DNA of 64,000 nt from contig NC_081406.1 in the NCBI RefSeq assembly GCF_030272615.1, forward strand, positions 473,492,900 to 473,556,899, written 5' to 3'. The notes under the pieces are model-generated. The model saw only the letters and a program-made list of their open reading frames with translations, was not told where the DNA came from and made no database searches. Numbering within the stretch: position 1 is the stretch's first letter; each line of letters starts with the position of its first letter. Shown here piece by piece: positions 19,982 through 31,930 of the stretch. Made by a program: the position numbers and the translations under genes. This DNA comes from Cryptomeria japonica. Taxonomy: Eukaryota; Streptophyta; Pinopsida; Cupressales; Cupressaceae.

Positions 19982-20670
19982 ATGGCATTTAGGGGCAAGG
20001 TCAAACTAGAATGGTGGCGTAGGGTCTTAAATGACTAAAATGATCTATTGGTTAAGGCAATTCATGAAAATATGGGGGAGGATATGATCAATTATGAACA
20101 CAAATTCAAGGCAAATCGTGACATTCCAGTGACATTTGCGGCAATCCTTACGGTGCTAAAGTTGTCGAAAGAAGAAGTAATTAACCTCTACAAAGAAATA
20201 TTAAGGGAATAATTCCTTAGGAGCTTAGAAATTGTGGTAGACAATGTGGATGAAAATTTGAAAATTCCCTTTCCGGAAGATTACGAGTTGGATAGTGGCA
20301 AGAAGGCCGAACCTCGAAAAGATGGTATTGTTCACTGCCCTGTTTTGGTAATTAAAGATAGGAAGCAATTCATAGAGAGGAGATCAATCATGGAATGCAA
20401 TATTGATTTCCTTCAGAAGTGGCTGCATTTGAAGCAAGCGAAGGAACCAAATGGTGGATGGAATACATGAGAGCTGAAGGATTTGAGCCCCCATCGGATT
20501 TTCTTGAGGTAGGGCTGGACAACTTTTAGGTTTTACCCCCTATCATTATCAAGGTTTCTCACCTTCAGGAGGATAGGAGGAATGCCAGGGTGGAGTATAA
20601 AAGGAAGGTGAGTGAAGCCGCAAGTGGTAGCATGCCATCTCCCCAATTCCATGATTTAGATACTAATTAA
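19982..20670 (+). pseudogene. Unidentified decayed ORF of about 225 codons
   Basis: From an ATG at 19982 one frame reads MAFRGKVKLEWWRRVLND, stop, NDLLVKAIHENMGEDMINYE and so on, including FAAILTVLKLSKEEVINLYK, stop at about 20212, and IPFPEDYELDSGKKAEPRKD to 20470. A one-base shift continues MRAEGFEPPSDFLEVGLDNF, stop, VLPPIIIKVSHL and a basic tail ending at the TAA at 20668-20670. The internal stops can be read as former Trp codons. The peptide is charged and globular-looking, without zinc knuckles, RT or protease motifs. I do not recognise it. It sits between LINE-A RNase H and the microsatellite: an extra LINE ORF, an LTR-element accessory ORF or a captured gene fragment are all possible. 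Confidence 0.5.
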
Positions 20671-20967
20671 GGTTTCCTCTATAGAATATAGTTATTTGTT
20701 GCTTCCGTACGGATATACATTTTGTCAAAGTCTAGTGATGCTCCTAGTTTATGTTATTAATGGTGATAAGGGTATGGAATCCTTGTTTATTTTGGACTTG
20801 TGGGTTGTTTAGAGACTTCTAATATAGTATCTATATGTCTCTCTGATAATAGGACTTCTCATACTGCAAACTAAACTCTAAGTAAAGACACGGTTATCTA
20901 TCTATTTGGTAAATATTATGTTTAATTTTGATGGTTACATTTTAGGTACTAATATATGTGTAGAGTT

Positions 20968-20980
20968 TATATATATATAC

Positions 20981-21011
<31 letters not shown>

Positions 21012-21629
21012 CATATGTATATATACATATGTATACATATGTATATATATACATATGTATATATACATATGTATACATATGTATATATACATATGTATAC
21101 ATATGTATATATACATATGTATACATATGTATATATACATATGTATACATATGTATATATACATATGTATAGATATATATATACATATGTATATATACAT
21201 ATATACATATATATATATACATACATATATACATATATATAATGTATATAGCATATATACATATGTATGTATATATATACATATACATATATATATATAT
21301 ACACATACATATGTATATACATATATAGATATATACATACATATATATGTATATGTATATATATATGTATATGTGTGTATATATATACATATATAGATAT
21401 ATAGATATATACATATACATATATAGATATATACATACATATATATATGTGTATGTATATATACACATATACACATATACATACATATATATACATATAT
21501 ATGTATAGATATATACATATATACATATATGTATATATACATATATACATATATAGATATATACATATATGTATATATACATATATACATATATAGATAT
21601 ATACATACATATATATGTACATGTATATG

Positions 21630-21667
<38 letters not shown>

Positions 21668-21747
21668 TATATACATATATCTACATGATATATACATACA
21701 TATACATATATGTATATGTATGTATATGTATATGTATGTATATGTAT
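20968..21747. repeat. About 780-bp TA-rich microsatellite with CATATG/TACATATGTA units
   Basis: Long runs of TATA alternate with ACATATGTAT, and a regular sub-array (21010-21170) repeats TATACATATGTA. The sequence is almost entirely A, T and alternating purine-pyrimidine with interspersed C/G, so both strands give long Tyr/Ile/Cys ORFs that are artefacts. Confidence 0.95.
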
Positions 21748-22074
21748 GGTCACAGAATTCAGCGTCAAACTGGATTTAATGCAAGGGTAAGGCATGGATA
21801 GTCTAGTTGATTCCCTTCTAGTCACTGGGATAGAGATGGTTCCTTCTCAAATACTTCTATTACTTTTATTCATTAGAATTATGATGTGTTGTTTATGAAA
21901 TGTTGTTACTGATGATGCTAGAGAATTAAAGTGCCCTCATGTAATTTGGCCTTTGGGTGGGGATATGTAGTTCTTTCGTTATTGACCATTTTAAGATTGT
22001 AGATTTCAATCTTGGTTGATTCATAGAATCTCTTAGGTTTTATCTTCATTATGTACCAGCAAAGGGCTGATGAT
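21748..22074. other. Non-coding flank between microsatellite and Ty3 element
   Basis: No coding or repeat signal is visible. It ends TGAT at the target site of the Ty3 element and should be contiguous with 28053 onward in the pre-insertion sequence. Confidence 0.4.
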
Positions 22075-22419
22075 TGTTGTCGGCATAAATTTCCTTTTGT
22101 TATGTTTGATAAGATTTGTTATCCAACAAGGTATTAATTAATTGTATTGAGTGGGTTGTCAGTCTCGGGTGGTTATGTGTCGATTGGTTGATGGTTGTGT
22201 ACCTCCCAGCAACCATCGGGTCCTTTAAATATGTCATGTACTGTCAAGGAAAGGGGAGGGTATTATTGGATCTAGTGTAATCCTTGGCCGACCATCTTTG
22301 GTCTCTTCTCTATAATAATTGAATGTGTGAATATAGATATATTTTCTGTCGTGTCTGGTATGCATTGTCATGTACATTATTATTTTCTATATTTAATTTA
22401 CCAGTTGTACCAGTAAACA
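22075..22419 (+). repeat. 5' LTR of gag-protease Ty3 element
   Basis: 345 bp, starting TGTTGTCGGCATAAAT and ending ACCAGTAAACA, followed by the PBS-like TTTGGCGTCATTGCC at 22421. It is short compared with the other LTRs in the window. Confidence 0.88.
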
Positions 22420-22579
22420 TTTTGGCGTCATTGCCTTAAAAGAAATTGGGTCATCCTTGAGTGATTCATGTCCGTAGATCACATCAAAGGTGAGAAGATG
22501 CCATAGGGTGGTCAAGACCACGCGATTAGGTGATCTATCGATCCTTGGGCGGAGGGAGCACAAAGACGAGTCAAATCTT

Positions 22580-22823
22580 GGAAGTACTCAGAGTGTTGGG
22601 ACGCTGGAGGTGGATGTGTAGAGGATGCGTGCGTGTTTGAGAGTGCAAGGAAAGCATCGGAATGTAGCAATCAGAACGGTTCACTCAGGTCTGACACACC
22701 TGGAAGTACTCAAAGTGTTGGGGACGTTGAAGGTGGACGTGTAGAGGAATCCTGCGTGGCTGAGAGTGTAGGGAAAGCACCAGAATGTAGCAGTCAAAAT
22801 AGTCCACCCAGGTTCGGCACAGA
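22580..22823 (+). repeat. Direct duplication of about 122 bp in the gag N-terminus
   Basis: Two adjacent copies begin GGAAGTACTCA (22580 and 22702) and both read in the pattern STQSVG, VE-C-ESA, KA-ECS-QN. Copies differ at scattered positions and by a small indel, so the duplication predates the element's decay. Confidence 0.8.
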
Positions 22824-24085
22824 AGGCGAATACACACGTACCTTCCGAGTGAAAACATGCATAACCATTTGGGAGGGAAATGGCCAAGATGACAAGGACT
22901 AATGGCTGAAGGCATTTCCTGCCACCCTTTGAGGGATCGCCATTGATTGGTACACAAACCTTGATGCCCAACACAAGACGAGATGGAGTGATATGAAGAG
23001 GGCATTCCAAGAGGAATTCAAACTCTTGAGGGATGATAATGAGATCGTGGCCAAAATCTATAATACTAAGCAAGGGAAAAATGAGAGTGTATGTGCTTAC
23101 AACCGTAGGCTCAAAGAACTATTGAATAAGATGGAAAACCAGCCAGCCAACAGGTTGAAGAAGAGGTGGTTCACGAAGGGATTGATACCCTCATTGCGCA
23201 AGAAGATGAAAGTAGTGTCTCCATCCTCATACGTCGATGCATAAAATCGAGCGATGGACATCGAGAGGAAAAATAAAACCTCCTCCCGAGACAAGAGGAA
23301 GACCGATGATGATGAGAGCACCGAAGGTAGTAGTGACGAAGAATCCAAAACCGTACAAGCCCTTTGACGAGATATGTTGAGAATGATGGAAGAATTGAAG
23401 GCTAAGAAAGGAACCAGCAATGAAGGTAATGAACTATGGTGTATTGAGTGCAGAAGGGAGGGGCACACAAAAGGTAATTGTCCTAGAAATATGTTTTGTG
23501 AAATTTTCCAAGTGTTGGGGCATTCAATCAAGGAGTGCACAAGTATTCTTAACACAAGGAGAGTCCAGCCCATTGAAATCATAGAATGTATCGCCAAGTG
23601 GTTATGGAAATCAACGAGGGTGAAACCAAATACAACACAAATCCAGAGTACATCCTATCATACAATGGTGACAATGTAGTGAATAGGGACACTTTGCGAG
23701 AGACTGTCATAACAGGAAAGACAACATACAATTATTGTGCAAATGGTGTGGACCAGGTGACCATGAAAACACCAATTGCCCGAATCAGAAGGGTATTAAT
23801 ATGTTGGACATGGAGGAACAAGAGGACGTAGTTTTGATACTCACAAGAGCACAAACAAAGAAGCCAATGTACTCAAGCTTTGGTACGGAAAAAAGAACAA
23901 GCCGAAGTAGAACAAGTGTTGGCGAAGGAACAAGTAACTTCCAATGGAACTGCAAGTATGTCATTATAGGAGTCAAAGAAGAACATAGTCCAACAGGTGC
24001 TACAAACAACCATACCCATCAAGGTGGCAGACCTTCTTCAAACTATGTTGTAACTGAGAATGGCAATTGCCAACATAGTCAGTGA
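22585..24085 (+). pseudogene. Ty3 Gag with zinc knuckles
   Basis: Open pieces in changing frames form a Gag. The duplicated N-terminus is followed by the retrotransposon-gag core: GIAIDWYTNL, TRWSDMKRAFQEEF, VCAYNRRLKELL and RWFTKGLIPSLRKKM (22930-23220). Knuckles follow: CIECRREGHTKGNC (intact CCHC), FCEIFQVLGHSIKEC (second Cys is Phe) and CKWCGPGDHENTNC (23738-23780, intact). The start codon cannot be fixed because the upstream frame is broken. At least four frameshifts or stops are present. Confidence 0.75.
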
Positions 24086-24169
24086 CGAAATTGTCTTCCA
24101 GAAACATTATAAGCCACACGAGGAGGGACTGATGGGAAAGTCATCAACCAAAGGGAATTAGTTCAGCGA

Positions 24170-24830
24170 TCCAATATTGTTGACGGTGAGCATCGGGAGG
24201 AAGTCGACAGTCATCGAGATGGAAATAATAGGGAAGAAGTTGACAAACACCATTGTCGATGGAGGCTCGGGAGTAAATGTACTGCCAGAAGACACATGGA
24301 AATGTCTAGGGAAGTCAAAGCTTTGGCCACCAACCTTCCACTTGGTAGGTGTCTACCAACACAACATCCAGTCATTGGGAACATTGATGGCACAAAAAGT
24401 AATGACTGGAACACAACAATTTTTCTTGGACTTTGTAGTTATCTAGTTACAGAAGAAGGCATACGATGCACTCCTCGGGAGGGGATGGTTGGTTACTGCC
24501 AAGGCAAATCATAACTAGAAGAAAAACACACTCTCGATCGAGAGTGATGGGAGGAAGCACGTCATTGACTTGAGGAACCAAGTGGTGAGTGAAAAATTGG
24601 CACCCTCGGACTTTGAGTTTGAGGGTGGAGAGTTAGGTATGGACGAAGGAAGGAAAGGCATGAAACCCAACAATGAAGGGGTGCTCAAACTAGAAGATTT
24701 ATTTGAGGATGAGATGAGTTCTCTTAATGGATTATTTCACTGGCAGATGGAGGATTATGAAATTTTCCACCCCGACTGTAACATGCTACAAATTGGCCAA
24801 ATTAAGGAAGTACAAAGTTCATCGTACGAT
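24170..24830 (+). pseudogene. Ty3 aspartic protease, cut by solo LTR
   Basis: The frame reads NTIVDGGSGVNVLPEDTW (active-site Asp in DGGSG), QHNIQSLGTLMAQKV, FFLDFVVI, one stop, then AYDALLGRGWLVTAKANH. This is the retropepsin layout of Ty3 elements with the DGGSGVN variant of DSG or DTG. An acidic tail (EGGELGMDEG) follows, with EDLFEDEMSSLNGLF, ending at SSSYD where the solo LTR is inserted. No RT follows after the insertion. Confidence 0.75.
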
Positions 24831-24831
24831 A

Positions 24832-26205
24832 TGTTGGCATCTAATGAAGTAGTGACAATGTATGTTGTCATTGATGTCAATAAGTGCTCAAGCAGGAACC
24901 GGTATGCACCAATATGAAGATTGGAAGCGGTTATGGTCAACCGGGATGGAGTGGACCGGTGTCAGGATTCACTAAGTGTGACTACTGGTTGGTAGTCTCT
25001 GTTCAGCCCTAGGGTTACCGATATGGCTTGTACGGTGCAACCGATTGTGTTTTGTGAACAATAAGGATGAGGATCGGGATGCCACATCAGTTGTGTGCAC
25101 GTGAAGAATTTCCTTTAGGATCTTATGGTGAAGATCAAATGCATTGAATGTCTATCTCGGGAATGCACGATGTTATGAGCGGTGTATGAAGAGTGCGTGA
25201 TGGGTTACCATTTTCCAAATGCGATGAAGATTGGATGATGCAGAATGTCTTGAGATCTATCTTACATCATTTTATTCTATGAAATGGATTTAATGGTCAG
25301 GATTGGACCGCTTGTATTTGTAAACCTAAAATATTTAGGGTTTAGGGTTTATGCTACCGACCTAATTGTTGTCTATAAGGTCGATGATGTTTGTTATTGA
25401 TGGGGTTGGCAAATGATGTGTTTGTGTCTGCATGCTGAGATACTTGCCAAACCAGAGTGTGGAATCTGCAGAGTGTGATTGCAAAGGAGAGGAGCTGAAA
25501 AGGATCTGCCTTAGCAAGTAGTGTTGTTATCAGATCAAAGCTTTACCTGTTGACTTCTAACCATTTCAATAGAAGGAAAATCCCTTGACCGGGTAGCTTT
25601 AACAGGCTTGTTGCAAATCCTCTAACCAGGTGACTCAAGTTCATTGAGTTCTTTAAATCCTCTAGTGAGGTAACCTTTAATAAGGTTTCAACCTTTAACA
25701 GGGTTTATAGCCATCCCTTAACTGGGTGATCCCTAACAAGATTGATTCCTAACAGACCTTATTGTAAAGTCTTTAATCGGACCAGGCTCCTAATAGAGCA
25801 AACTTCAAAAGAGTTCAAAACAAGCTTATGGGTATTCATCCCCACTGTGGTTTTTCCCATTTGGGTTTCCATGTGAAAAATTTGTGTTATGGGTTGTGAG
25901 TTTTTCATGTGATGATTGTGTGTTTCTGATTAAGTTAGTTATGCAAGAAGTGTTAAATGGTTGTGGTATTGTAGATAAAACTCATGCATGATTATATTGG
26001 TAAAGTAGTCATCAAGATTTGAGATCTATGGAATGCTGCCTGAAGTATCTGTGCTTAACCGGTATAGCCAAGGTTATGCTCAGTGGTGAAGATAACCAAT
26101 CAGTTGTGTTTTAATATGATAAAATGTTGTGAAGTTTTCATGTGTATTGATTCACCCCCCTTCTTAGTACCGGTCAGGACCTTAGTTGTTCATCATTATT
26201 CATCA
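24832..26205 (+). repeat. Solo LTR of Sirevirus-like family with 5-bp target duplication CGATA
   Basis: The 1374 bp begin TGTTGGCATCTAATG, contain TTGTCATTGATGTCAA and ACCGGT motifs, and carry the CACCCCCCTTCTTAG end block of this family, finishing TTCATCA. CGATA flanks it exactly at 24827-24831 and 26206-26210. It is therefore a clean insertion later reduced to one LTR by recombination, and younger than the Ty3 element it interrupts. Confidence 0.88.
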
Positions 26206-26210
26206 CGATA

Positions 26211-27702
26211 TTCATCTGTGCACATCCGATGTTGGTGTGTCTGGGCTGTATGAACAGTTACCAAGTGAGTCTATACCATATGAACAGAGGTCATCGAGTG
26301 GGAATGGGGAATTATCTAAGGTGTACGAAGAAGATTCATAGGGTGAGGATCTGAAATTGGATGTTGTAGAGCCTGGTGGAGATGCCCCGAAGAAGTTAAT
26401 ACTATATGCTAAATGATTCACATTAGCTAAAAGTAATTTAGTTGTATGGTTCAGTGCAGACAAGAGCAAGTTGGCTCTTGAGAGTCCAGGTTGCGTCGAC
26501 GTGATGAGGTCACCACACGAATCTAAGAGCCCCAACTACACCATACAAACTAGAGAAGTTGAGTGTTGGAGATCCGTACAGTCAAGCGAGAGTCGAGGAA
26601 GCAGACTTGACAACATGACAAAATACAGAGAGGGAAGGAATAGTCCCATCTAGCCACAGGAGAAGTCGAATCTGTATGGTGCAGTTGAAGAAGAAGAAAT
26701 ACCGTACAATGTATGGTCAACAAGTATGATTGACACACAGGTGCAGAGGAAGGTGAGGAGTCCATATGGCGTACAACAGATCACCATTATGTACGACGTA
26801 GCTCACCCGTACATCGTACCTCGTTCAATCAACCCATGCAACATAGCTCATCCACCCATTCCATATGACATAGCTCATCCACCCATTTCGTACGACACAG
26901 TCCATTCATTTGACCTGTACGACATACAACATAAACTACATAGAGAACATGGTACTATGTACGGTGAAATTGTACAACGAATATGGCACATGAGGCATCG
27001 TACGACATACATGGAAGCTGTATGAACATCATACATGAGGCATCGTACAGTATATAGGGATGCAATCAGGGAGAGGTCGTTTGACCACACTACAGGTACG
27101 GAAACCAAAGGTGGAGGTCGTATGACAACCAAGAGAAATCTGTACTGACCACAGGAGGAATATCATACGGTAAAGGAAGCAGTATATCAAAAACTTGAAG
27201 GCTTCTTCTTTGAGTTAGATGAAGGGAGTCACAAGCCACACACCTATGCATTGTACAACCAACAGAGAAGCACAAGCCTATATGAAAGAAAAAGTCTATA
27301 CGCAAGGAGGATACACCCATATGGAAGGAGAACAAGTCAGAAAACACAATACTCATATGGGAGAAAGCACCTTGATCAGAATTTTGACTTTATTGGCCTT
27401 GTTCCTGACCTCTTAAAAAAGTAGAAAAGTGATGCACGCCATGGAGTTCTATGTGGGTTTGAAGGTTGTAATTTGGTGTGGCTGCCCCAGGACCCTGTGA
27501 GGGGCGCTACCCCCAAACCCCCGCAAGGGGCACTGCCCCTTGACCCTATTGGGGGCGTTTCCCCAAACCCCCATTTGATTTGGAAGGTACACTACAAGTT
27601 GGGGTTGTCCAATCAAAGTCATTATTTGTCATTAGTCTTCCCAAATATTACTTGATGTTTGCTTGTCGTCTGGAAGATGACTTTTTCTTTTGGGGGGGAT
27701 GA
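26211..27702 (+). other. 3' part of the gag-protease Ty3 element, no pol, GTACGA-rich
   Basis: The protease tail frame continues briefly (about 26215-26530, EDLKLDVVEPGGDAPKKLI) and then decays. From about 26700 to 27190 the motifs GTACGA, CGTACA and CGTACGAC recur many times. 27478-27580 is a GC-rich block of GGGGC and CCCCAAACCCC runs. No RT, RNase H or integrase motif is seen on either strand. The ORFs at 26471-26653 and 26726-27025 are not convincing genes. Confidence 0.6.
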
Positions 27703-28047
27703 TGTTGTCGGCATAAATTGCCTATTGTTATGTTTGATAATATTTGTTATCCAACAAGGTATTAATTAATTGTATTGAGTGGGTTGTCTGTCTCGGGTGG
27801 TTATGTGTTGGTTGGTTGATGGTTGTGTACCTCTCAGAAATCGATGGGTCCTTTAAATATGTCGTGTACTGTCAAGGAAGGGGGAGGGTATTGTTGGATC
27901 TAGTGTAATCCTTGGCCAACCATCTTTGGTCTCTTCTCTGTAATAATTGAATGTGTGAATAAAGATATATTTTTTGTCCTGTCTGATATGCATTGTCATG
28001 TACATTATTATTTCTTGTATTTAATTTACCAGTTGTACCAATAAACA
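27703..28047 (+). repeat. 3' LTR of gag-protease Ty3 element
   Basis: 345 bp, collinear with 22075-22419, preceded by a G-run polypurine tract and followed by GTGAT, the partner of ATGAT on the left. Confidence 0.88.
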
Positions 28048-29035
28048 GTGATTAATTCCTTCTCAAGTTATATTCTTGTTTCTCTGGCATTCTAGATTTA
28101 TTTGTTGGTAGTTTTACTCGGATTTTAGTAAGTTATTGCTTATCTCTAATGAGATTTATGCTTCAGAAGTATGGGTATCTTGTTATGGTTGTCTTAGTAT
28201 GTCATAATTGGCCTATCTATTCTAAGTATAAGTGTTAACATATCAAGGTTGGCTTAAATTTTATTTTATAGATGGCTAAAATATAGCTTGTCATTTTGAA
28301 GATGGTTTAAAATTCATTTCAATTGATTGAAAAATTATTTTTGCTTGAGTAAAGATAGTGGATGATATGGATAGGGTGAATAATGGTATCTATTTCGCCT
28401 AACCCCTACTATTGAGTTGTGAAGTTTTCAACATTACAAGATCTTACAGGGCTATAGATGACATGATCATTCCAGATTGCTTGTCAGGGCACCTCTCAAC
28501 TTTCTAATTATTTAGAATAATCTATGATGTTAGATTATTTTCTAACCATAGATCATCTACATGATTTTATTTGATGCCTAACAGTCGGTCTAGAAGTTTG
28601 GAAGATGTTTTGTTTTTTGGCTTTTGAAGTGCAAGGAATCACATCTATCACAAACTATTGATACTAAGAACTCAAGATTCAAGAGTTCAGTTTCCATGGG
28701 AAGGATAAAGCAAAGAACAACACAATGTCTTATTAGGGATAATCAGAAAGGGGCTATGAATCCTACTATTTCATAAGCTCAAATTTATGGTAGTACCTTG
28801 TACACAGACATATACTTTGTATTATAACTAATTAGCCAAATATTGCTTGGCTTGAGGAATGCATATTCTTTGAAATTGTAAAGAAACAACTAATTGCATA
28901 TTCTTTATGGGGCAAGACCGAAGGTTTTCTCCACTTGGCTCTTTCCTACCGATGCCCCTAGTGAGCTGGGTTGTATTAAGTTTTAAAAATTAATAATTAT
29001 GGCCTTGGCCTTTTACCTATCAAAAACAAAAAAAC
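28048..29035 (+). other. Presumed 3' end of LINE-A with A-rich tail
   Basis: No open frame. The last 130 bp have the look of a plant L1 3' terminus: GCCCCTAGTGAGCTGGG, then GGCCTTGGCCTTTTACC, TATCAAAAACAAAAAAA. The tail is followed by TCTTGTTAC, which also precedes LINE-A at 3153. It could instead be an independent 5'-truncated LINE copy. Confidence 0.5.
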
Positions 29036-29044
29036 TCTTGTTAC

Positions 29045-31930
29045 TACATGTGGATAAATAAATATATTATATAACTTACATACCCTTTTTTATTATTGGC
29101 TAAATAGCCTTGGAAAAGTAAAATGTCATATTTGGGCATGGTGGGTAGATTGTATAGTATTTTGGAATATTTTGATTGGCTAGATTTTGGCTATTGTTTG
29201 AATGTAATTTTTATTTATTCAGTCGCCTGTGCATTTTTTCAGGGTAGCATTCTTGGAGTTTCTTTTGCAATTTTGATTTCTTGGCTAGAGATTTTGGTTG
29301 CTTGGCTTCACTTGGTTTTGGATTTGGATTTTGCGCTTCATCAACTTAATTTTTCCATTACTTCGATTATCTTGGTTGGTTGATCTTTGCCTTTGTATTT
29401 TTATTTTTTTAGAAAAGATTGTCTGCAGAGTGTTTGCTGGAAAGATTGTCTTCAAGCATTTTGGGAACTACTGAATATAAATTTATAATATAGTTTTATC
29501 ATATAGATTTGGGGAAAAATTTTATGTGGAGTTTTATTGATTTTATCTCTATTGTGAACAACATTATACTTTGTCTGAGGATGCTCTATGAATGTGATTT
29601 GGGTATAGTTATTTGTGGATTGAGTTATTCTAGAGATGTTGTATTGATTTCCATTTGATCATACTCTTATCATGTTGTATTTTCTTTGTGTTGCATTTCA
29701 ATGTACGACTCCATGTGTGTATGAGTTGTCGGAAGTCTTTGTGTGGAATTTTGATTTTCCTTTGTATATCAATCTCTTATTTATCTTTGATTATTCATTG
29801 TATATCTATTACCCTGGGAGACTCTATCTATGGTGTTTTTAGCCTTTTTCATTGTCTCAGTTATTTATTTTACCTTATCATATTTTCTTATCTTCGTATT
29901 CTGATATCTTTGCAAATGCACTTAAGAATTTAGTAAAGGTGCTATTATATTTAATATAAGTGCTAGTTTGATTATTGAAAGCGCTGCAGAATTAAACATA
30001 AGCATTAATCTATTATGTATGCTCTAAAACCTCATGTAAAGGCATTGTTTCATGTTATGAATGCACTATACTATTATGTATATTCTCTATACATCGTATG
30101 AATGTGGATTAAAATACCTGCACTATTGGGTGTATGCGCTAATCTGCCTTGTAATTGGGTTTTTGACAATTTTGCTCTTCTGAGTTGATTTTCTTAGTTC
30201 TATTTCTGTATCAGAGGCTTGTCATGATGTTTTCTAAGATTTTCCAGTGCTATCTATGATCATATTTGATTATTTTATTGTATTATGGCTCTGACAAGAT
30301 GATTTAGCCTTGCCATAGAGGAAGCTTTGTTACTCCAGCATGTTGAGAAGCCTTGTTGTTGAGGTTGTGATTATTGTTTTGATCCAACAAGTTGATGAGC
30401 CTTGTTGTAGAGGGTTTAATTGTGTGATTGGAAAATTTGGATGTTTTATTCTTATGGCAATTTGGTTCATCGTTATTATTGAGGCTCTTTATTTGGCATT
30501 ATTGGCATTGGATTGCATTACTTGTGTATATGAACTCTATCTGATGTTGCATTGAGCCTCCTTGTTATTGTTGTTGTATTTCCCATGAGGTCTTAGAGCA
30601 TGATTAGGGGGAGTGGGCTTTCATGTGATAACTGGGTCATGAGAGATAGGCTACTATGAGGTTCTTAGTAAGGATGCTTAGAATCTAGACCACCAGGGCA
30701 CATTGAAAGTTTTCCTTGATTTAAATAAGTGATAACATTAATAATTAATTAGATGGGATACGTAATTAGGATTCATCTAATCAAGATAATAATGGATGTG
30801 ATCCCCAAGGCTTAGTCCTAGGGAGGATATTTTAGGATAAGATTGGGAAGGCCATTGTGATGGAAAGTTAATCTCCCTTGTTCTCTCATAGGCTGAGATG
30901 GCTCCACATGTCTATCAAGATGATACCCTTCTTTGTGTGGATAGCATGCAGAGACATGTCTATCAGGGTGATTCCATTCTTTGTGAGGATAGAATGTGAT
31001 GACACTCCACTCCTACATGTGTCATTTGTCCTTGGTTATTGATATTTTCCTTGATTGTTGGTACACCTCTAAGAGTTTCTATCTTTAATGATTAACCATG
31101 TGTTGTGTTGGCTTATGCTTGAGTTATTCTTATTGTGGTTTGGTATTGTTGAGTCTCTTTGGTGGTTAGGTGTCATCCTAGATCTAGAGTGTGTGTGAGA
31201 CCTTCTATCATCTCCTAGCACGAGGGGTGGTTCATTTGGTTCCACATGGTCGGGTGGTTTGATGCCTTCTTCCATTGGGATGTTCTTCATTGGATGCTTC
31301 ATGCGTGGATATGGATTTTTGTATCTTTAGCTTAAGTATGGATATTGTAGTAGATGGATGTATTGATCATATGACATATGTTGTTGTGGATATCATGAGA
31401 TTAGTATATTTGTAATATGTTCTTGAGAGCTATGCTTCTTGACGTAATTGAAAAGTGGATATGTATTTGTAGATGATGCTTAGGGATGTGGTTTATGTCA
31501 ATTGTAAGAGATCGTATGATGTATCATATTGATACTTGAGTTTGTCTCATTAATGGAAATATTAGTATTGGATTATATGTTATGTACTTAGCATTGTGTG
31601 GATGTTAGGATAATTAAGAAAGGATTAGTAATGTGATTAAGGTTATCTTGGAATGGATTAATGATGTTAGGAGGAAATAATAAATGAGAGTAAGAGCATT
31701 TGGATTTGGTGTTCTTAAAATGAATCTAAATGGAAATTGATTAGAGTTGCATTATTGATGTATGAATTCATGATAGAAGGATTAAAAGTAACTTAACATA
31801 TGTTGCATGGAAAGAACAATTAAGGATAGAATTATAATGCATAGAATTGTGATAGTGATTATGATGTTGTTGCTTTAGTTAGTAGTGTAAGTAATGACAT
31901 TGAGATATCCTAGGGAAGATGGATGTGATA
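29045..31930 (+). repeat. LTR-a, right part (chromovirus-type long LTR)
   Basis: T-rich, non-coding. Segments match LTR-b: AATAAGTGATAAC followed by TAATAATT at about 30725 and 44399; GATGACACTC at about 30999 and 44659; and CACATGGTCGGGTGGT at 31243 and 44824, in the same order. The end near 31930 (TCCTAGGGAAGATGGATGT) is set by weak similarity to TCCTAGTGGAGAAGGATGT near 45461 and is uncertain. ORFs such as 29123-29383 and 29655-29933 are hydrophobic translations of T-rich DNA. Confidence 0.5.

Larger units (their letters stand above)
22075..28047 (+). mobile_element. Non-autonomous Ty3-type element: gag and protease only
   Basis: Matching 345-bp LTRs (22075-22419 and 27703-28047, about 25 differences by eye) start TGTTGTCGGC and end TAAACA. 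The flanks ATGAT and GTGAT give a 4-of-5 target duplication. TTTGGCGTCATTGCC right after the 5' LTR resembles the Asp-tRNA-type PBS of Ty3 elements. The interior encodes Gag and an aspartic protease. After removing a solo LTR (24832-26205) the remainder has no RT, RNase H or integrase. The G-run TTTTGGGGGGG at 27689-27698 is the likely polypurine tract. Confidence 0.85.
3162..29035 (+). mobile_element. LINE-A: L1-type plant LINE split by several nested insertions
   Basis: ORF1 (3184-5460), ORF2 (5457-5612, then 13881-18977 with one interruption) and a LINE-like 3' end with A-rich tail at about 28900-29035 lie in order on the plus strand. TCTTGTTAC occurs just before the element (3153-3161) and just after the tail (29036-29044), a plausible 9-bp target duplication. 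The sequences beyond both ends are AT-rich and fit the two halves of one long LTR. Insertions inside it are 5613-13293, 17731-18639 and 22075-28047. Removing these and the microsatellite leaves about 10 kb, long for a plant L1 but comparable to LINE-B if LINE-B had a complete ORF1. The link between ORF2 and the tail at 29035 is inference; the element could instead end near 20.9 kb. Confidence 0.6.

Noticed and set aside
20906-21825. Long Tyr/Ile/Cys-rich ORFs on both strands
   Set aside because: All are translations of the TA/CATATG microsatellite.
29123-30555. Three hydrophobic ORFs as membrane proteins
   Set aside because: T-rich non-coding LTR sequence produces Phe/Leu/Ile ORFs by composition; no start context, no homology, no continuity.
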